From contig JAQVOQ010000044.1 of NCBI GenBank assembly GCA_028702545.1, positions 1 through 8,668 on the forward strand: DNA of 8,668 bases, read 5' to 3'. This DNA comes from Clostridia bacterium. GTDB lineage: Bacteria > Bacillota > Clostridia > Christensenellales > UBA1242. The notes below the pieces were generated by a model. That model saw nothing but the letters and a program-made list of their open reading frames with translations, had not been told where the DNA came from and did not search any database. A program made the position numbers and the translations under genes. Of the stretch, positions 6,642 through 8,668 are shown in pieces (position 1 is the stretch's first letter; every line of letters begins with the position of its first letter).

Positions 6642-7142
6642 TCACAGTGTAATTATTACAATAAAAGCTCCTATTAATGTTCCAAGCTTTTTGCTCATCC
6701 CACCATATTTTCTTTTTTCTTCCATTGAGGTTTTTAAAATATTGTTAAAAATATTCAAAGACTTTTCAATAATTTCTAGTTGATTATATGAGTCACTTTT
6801 GCCTAAAAAGTTAAAGAAGTTTAACATTTGATTTTTTTCTTGCTCGCTCAAATAAATAGTATTAATTTGCTCATTCAAACGCTCAACTGTTATGTAATCA
6901 ACGCTATTTAAAGCCTTTAAATAGCCCTTTAAAACACTTTTAAAACCATTCCCACACTCTTCAGTATGGTTGGTTATTATTTGTCCTAAATGGTTTTTAG
7001 AAAAACCAATTTCTACTTTTAAATGGTTTGTAAAAGTTATTAAATCTAAAATAAATTTGTGGCGTTTAGAAAAGTAGTTGCCAAAGCCATAGCCTAAATA
7101 ACTGCAACCAACTAAAATAATAATCCTTAAAAAAATTTCCAT
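6642..7142 (-). CDS. spoIIIAB: Stage III sporulation protein AB
   Basis: Membrane protein of the SpoIIIA complex; the family resembles GspF-type inner-membrane platform proteins of secretion systems, and is thought to work with the ATPase SpoIIIAA. The 166-residue product has hydrophobic segments at both ends (about 4-20, and 151-166) and a helical soluble middle. Family marks are the N-terminal segment with GCSYLGYGFGNYF, the LKVEIGFSKNHLG stretch near residue 42, and the C-terminal EEKRKYGGMSKKLGTLIG. The ATG at 7142 follows the spoIIIAA stop by ten bases, and its SD (AAGGCGG) includes the last bases of that stop. It ends in TGA. Confidence 0.9.
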   Translation of the reverse strand: MEIFLRIIILVGCSYLGYGFGNYFSKRHKFILDLITFTNHLKVEIGFSKNHLGQIITNHTEECGNGFKSVLKGYLKALNSVDYITVERLNEQINTIYLSEQEKNQMLNFFNFLGKSDSYNQLEIIEKSLNIFNNILKTSMEEKRKYGGMSKKLGTLIGAFIVIITL

Positions 7143-7152
7143 ATATTCCGCC

Positions 7153-8061
7153 TTAAATTAAATTATTAAACTTATTATCAAACACACCTTCTAGCGTTCC
7201 AACGCCAAGTCTATTTGACAAAACTACAAACCTATCAAACACCTTTTGTTTTAGCAAATACTTAAAATAACTTTTGTTTTTTAAGTCCCGTACCGAATAG
7301 GCGTGTGCCGTTGCAATTACTTGTACTCCGCATCCTTTTGCATACATAATGGCTTTAACATCAGCCTTTGTTGCTATCTCATCGGTAAAAATTATTTGTG
7401 GGCTCATACTTCTAATTCCAACCTCAAAACCAAACTGCTTACTTGTCCCGGATAACACATCGGCTTGTCCAACCTGCAACTGCGGTTTTGAATTAACACA
7501 AGATGCAATTTCATAACGCTCGTCCAAAATCAAAGCGTTTAAATGTGGCAATTTTTTGTAAACCTGTAAAGCAACATCTCTTAAAAAAGTTGTTTTGCCA
7601 ACGCCGGGAGGGCTTATTATAAGTGTGTTAAATAGGTTGTTATCGTTTTTTAAATAATCAAAAGCTTTTGTGCTACAACCTATAACCTCATGAGGTATTC
7701 TTATGTTTAGAGATGAAAAGTTCTTTATTATTTTAACTGTTTCTTTATCTACAACTGCTTCACCCGTTATGCCTATTCTCAAACCACCTCTAAGCGTTAT
7801 AAAGCCTTGTTTTATTTGTTCCGAGTAAGAATATAGCGATTGATTTGTTGCCTTAAAAATAATTGTATCTATCATCTCTTTTGTGCATAGGATTGCACCT
7901 TTTTCATCATCTTTTAAGCCATTTACACTAACGAACTTTAACTCATTTAAATAATTTACTAAAATATTACTACCAACTCTAAGCCTAATTTCATAAATAT
8001 TTTTTATATCTTCACGGCTTATCAATTCAAAAAGCTGTTTTGGCAAAAACTCTTTTAACAA
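7153..8061 (-). CDS. spoIIIAA: Stage III sporulation protein AA, ATPase
   Basis: Cytoplasmic ATPase of the SpoIIIA complex, related to type II/IV secretion ATPases (GspE/VirB11-like), presumed to drive the channel. Its 302 residues are close to the 307 of B. subtilis. Visible motifs: an N-terminal domain with the RGGLRIGITGEAVVD block (91-105) and NIRIPHEVIGC (119-129), Walker A PPGVGKTT (151-158), an ILDERYEI segment (178-185), the RSMSPQIIFTDEIA Walker B region (217-230), and a TAHA histidine motif (251-254). The start is a TTG at 8061: AAGGAG sits seven bases upstream and no better start is in frame. First gene of the operon; a possible sigma-E promoter lies just upstream. Confidence 0.95.
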   Translation of the reverse strand: MLKEFLPKQLFELISREDIKNIYEIRLRVGSNILVNYLNELKFVSVNGLKDDEKGAILCTKEMIDTIIFKATNQSLYSYSEQIKQGFITLRGGLRIGITGEAVVDKETVKIIKNFSSLNIRIPHEVIGCSTKAFDYLKNDNNLFNTLIISPPGVGKTTFLRDVALQVYKKLPHLNALILDERYEIASCVNSKPQLQVGQADVLSGTSKQFGFEVGIRSMSPQIIFTDEIATKADVKAIMYAKGCGVQVIATAHAYSVRDLKNKSYFKYLLKQKVFDRFVVLSNRLGVGTLEGVFDNKFNNLI

Positions 8062-8068
8062 TTTATTA

Positions 8069-8074
8069 CTCCTT
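8069..8074 (-). promoter_or_regulatory. Ribosome binding site that fixes the TTG start of spoIIIAA
   Basis: AAGGAG on the minus strand, separated by TAATAAA from the TTG at 8061. The near-ideal spacing is the main reason to accept a non-ATG start for this gene. Confidence 0.8.
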
Positions 8075-8089
8075 AGCGTTAGTTAAAAT

Positions 8090-8119
8090 ATAATATTAAT
8101 TGTGTTTAATTAATATAAC
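8090..8119 (-). promoter_or_regulatory. Possible sigma-E-type promoter of the spoIIIA operon
   Basis: The spoIIIA operon is under mother-cell sigma-E in B. subtilis. On the minus strand, GTTATATT (8112-8119) resembles the sigma-E -35 element (ATATT core), and AATATTAT (8090-8097) follows after 14 bases, sharing ATA and the final T with CATACAAT. The region is so AT-rich that such partial matches arise easily, and the -10 lacks the C residues. The location, between the upstream terminator and the spoIIIAA SD, is right. Confidence 0.3.
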
Positions 8120-8129
8120 GATAGCCCAC

Positions 8130-8158
8130 AAAAAAAACAGTGCTTAAAGCCCTGTTTT
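8130..8158 (-). terminator. Intrinsic terminator after the endonuclease IV-like gene
   Basis: On the minus strand, AAAACAG pairs with CTGTTTT across an 11-base centre that can itself pair (GCT/AGC) around a small loop. The 3' arm runs into an uninterrupted tract of eight T residues (8130-8137), followed by GTG. It lies about 35 bases after the stop codon of the upstream gene and before the spoIIIA promoter region, so it isolates the sporulation operon from upstream transcription. Confidence 0.75.
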
Positions 8159-8192
8159 AATTAATTATTACAAAATATTACAAACTAATTTT

Positions 8193-8668
8193 TTAAATGT
8201 TTTTATAAATGTTTTTTAGCTTTACGGCGTCTTGTGCCATAATATTTTTACTTTCGCTAATAATGGTTGGAGTTAGTCCATACTCTTTAAGCACTTTTGC
8301 AAGTGGTTCAAACTCTGGTCCATAAATCGTATCGGCTAGTGTTAAATGTACTTTTTCGCCTTTTTCGGTATACTCAATTTTAGAAAAATGAATATGAAAA
8401 TTATGTGCCTTAAACTCGCCTAATTCGCTTCTTATAAGGTCTAATATACGCCTAAAATCAGCTTCAGTTTTTAAACTACCTTGAGTTACTGCGTTCACAT
8501 GTCCAAAATCAATAGTTGGTAATAAAATTTTATCTATTTTACAAAGTTCTACGACTTCCTCAACTGTGCCTATTTGCTGACTTTTTCCCATAGTTTCTAG
8601 GCAAACGAACATATCAGAATAACCCTCAGCATAAACGCGCCCTACAAGTTGTTCTACGCCCTCTAAAA
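8193..8668 (-). CDS. Endonuclease IV-like TIM-barrel protein (AP endonuclease family 2), 5' end outside window
   Basis: C-terminal part (about 158 residues) of a protein related to endonuclease IV / xylose isomerase-type TIM barrels. The frame stays open through 8668, so the ATG at 8612 is internal and the true start lies outside. Counting from that Met, residues fitting the Nfo metal site are Glu6 in LETMGK, Asp35 and His38 in IDFGH (Nfo has DTCH), His73 in FHIHFSK, His89 in KVHLTL and Glu120 in ISESKN. The position equivalent to Nfo Asp229, two before His89, appears to be Lys, so the third metal site may be altered. The protein could be a true AP endonuclease or one of the short Nfo-like TIM-barrel proteins of unproven activity common in Firmicutes; I cannot decide without the N-terminal half. 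An intrinsic terminator follows it. Confidence 0.75.
   Translation of the reverse strand, partial: LEGVEQLVGRVYAEGYSDMFVCLETMGKSQQIGTVEEVVELCKIDKILLPTIDFGHVNAVTQGSLKTEADFRRILDLIRSELGEFKAHNFHIHFSKIEYTEKGEKVHLTLADTIYGPEFEPLAKVLKEYGLTPTIISESKNIMAQDAVKLKNIYKNI

Noticed and set aside
8167..8184. Two direct copies of ATTACAAA, ten bases apart
   Set aside because: Short, AT-rich and downstream of a stop codon; expected by chance at this composition, with no flanking structure.
1..8668. Reassignment of UGA to tryptophan as the reason for few TGG codons
   Set aside because: No conserved gene contains an internal in-frame UGA, and the expected Trp sites in ProRS and XseA are Tyr, Leu or Gln codons. 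UGA appears only at plausible gene ends (spoIIIAB, spoIIIAD, spoIIIAF).

Overview
The window is a minus-strand stretch of a low-GC (roughly one third G+C by eye), endospore-forming Firmicute, most likely a member of the Clostridia. The evidence is a complete eight-gene spoIIIA operon, strong AGGAGG-type ribosome binding sites, TTG start use and short or overlapping gene junctions. No mobile element, CRISPR array or RNA gene is visible. All fourteen supported genes read leftward, so the description follows transcription, from high to low coordinates.

Region 1 (8668 to 8130): the 3' part of an endonuclease IV-like TIM-barrel protein, closed by a convincing intrinsic terminator. Region 2 (8129 to 3229): spoIIIAA-AB-AC-AD-AE-AF-AG-AH, the mother-cell half of the SpoIIIA-SpoIIQ channel that joins mother cell and forespore during engulfment. 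AA is the cytoplasmic ATPase. AB to AE are membrane components. AF, AG and AH carry ring-forming extracellular domains. A weak sigma-E-like promoter lies upstream of AA. Region 3 (3228 to 1): a housekeeping run of an Asp23-family gene (yqhY-like), nusB, xseA, xseB and proS, with proS cut by the window edge. It begins with its own good sigma-A promoter (extended -10) just after spoIIIAH, so the vegetative genes need not depend on the sporulation promoter. A GC-rich hairpin with a fairly U-rich tail sits between the Asp23 gene and nusB and may act as a leaky terminator.

The layout resembles the Bacillus subtilis region spoIIIA-accB-accC-yqhY-nusB-folD-xseA-xseB, but accB, accC and folD are absent and proS follows xseB. 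The content is therefore mostly ordinary. The most striking signal is compositional: I count one tryptophan codon in about 2,760 translated residues, and positions that are usually Trp in ProRS and XseA carry other residues. UGA is not read as Trp here, since no gene contains an internal in-frame UGA. I see no undescribed multi-gene system in this window.
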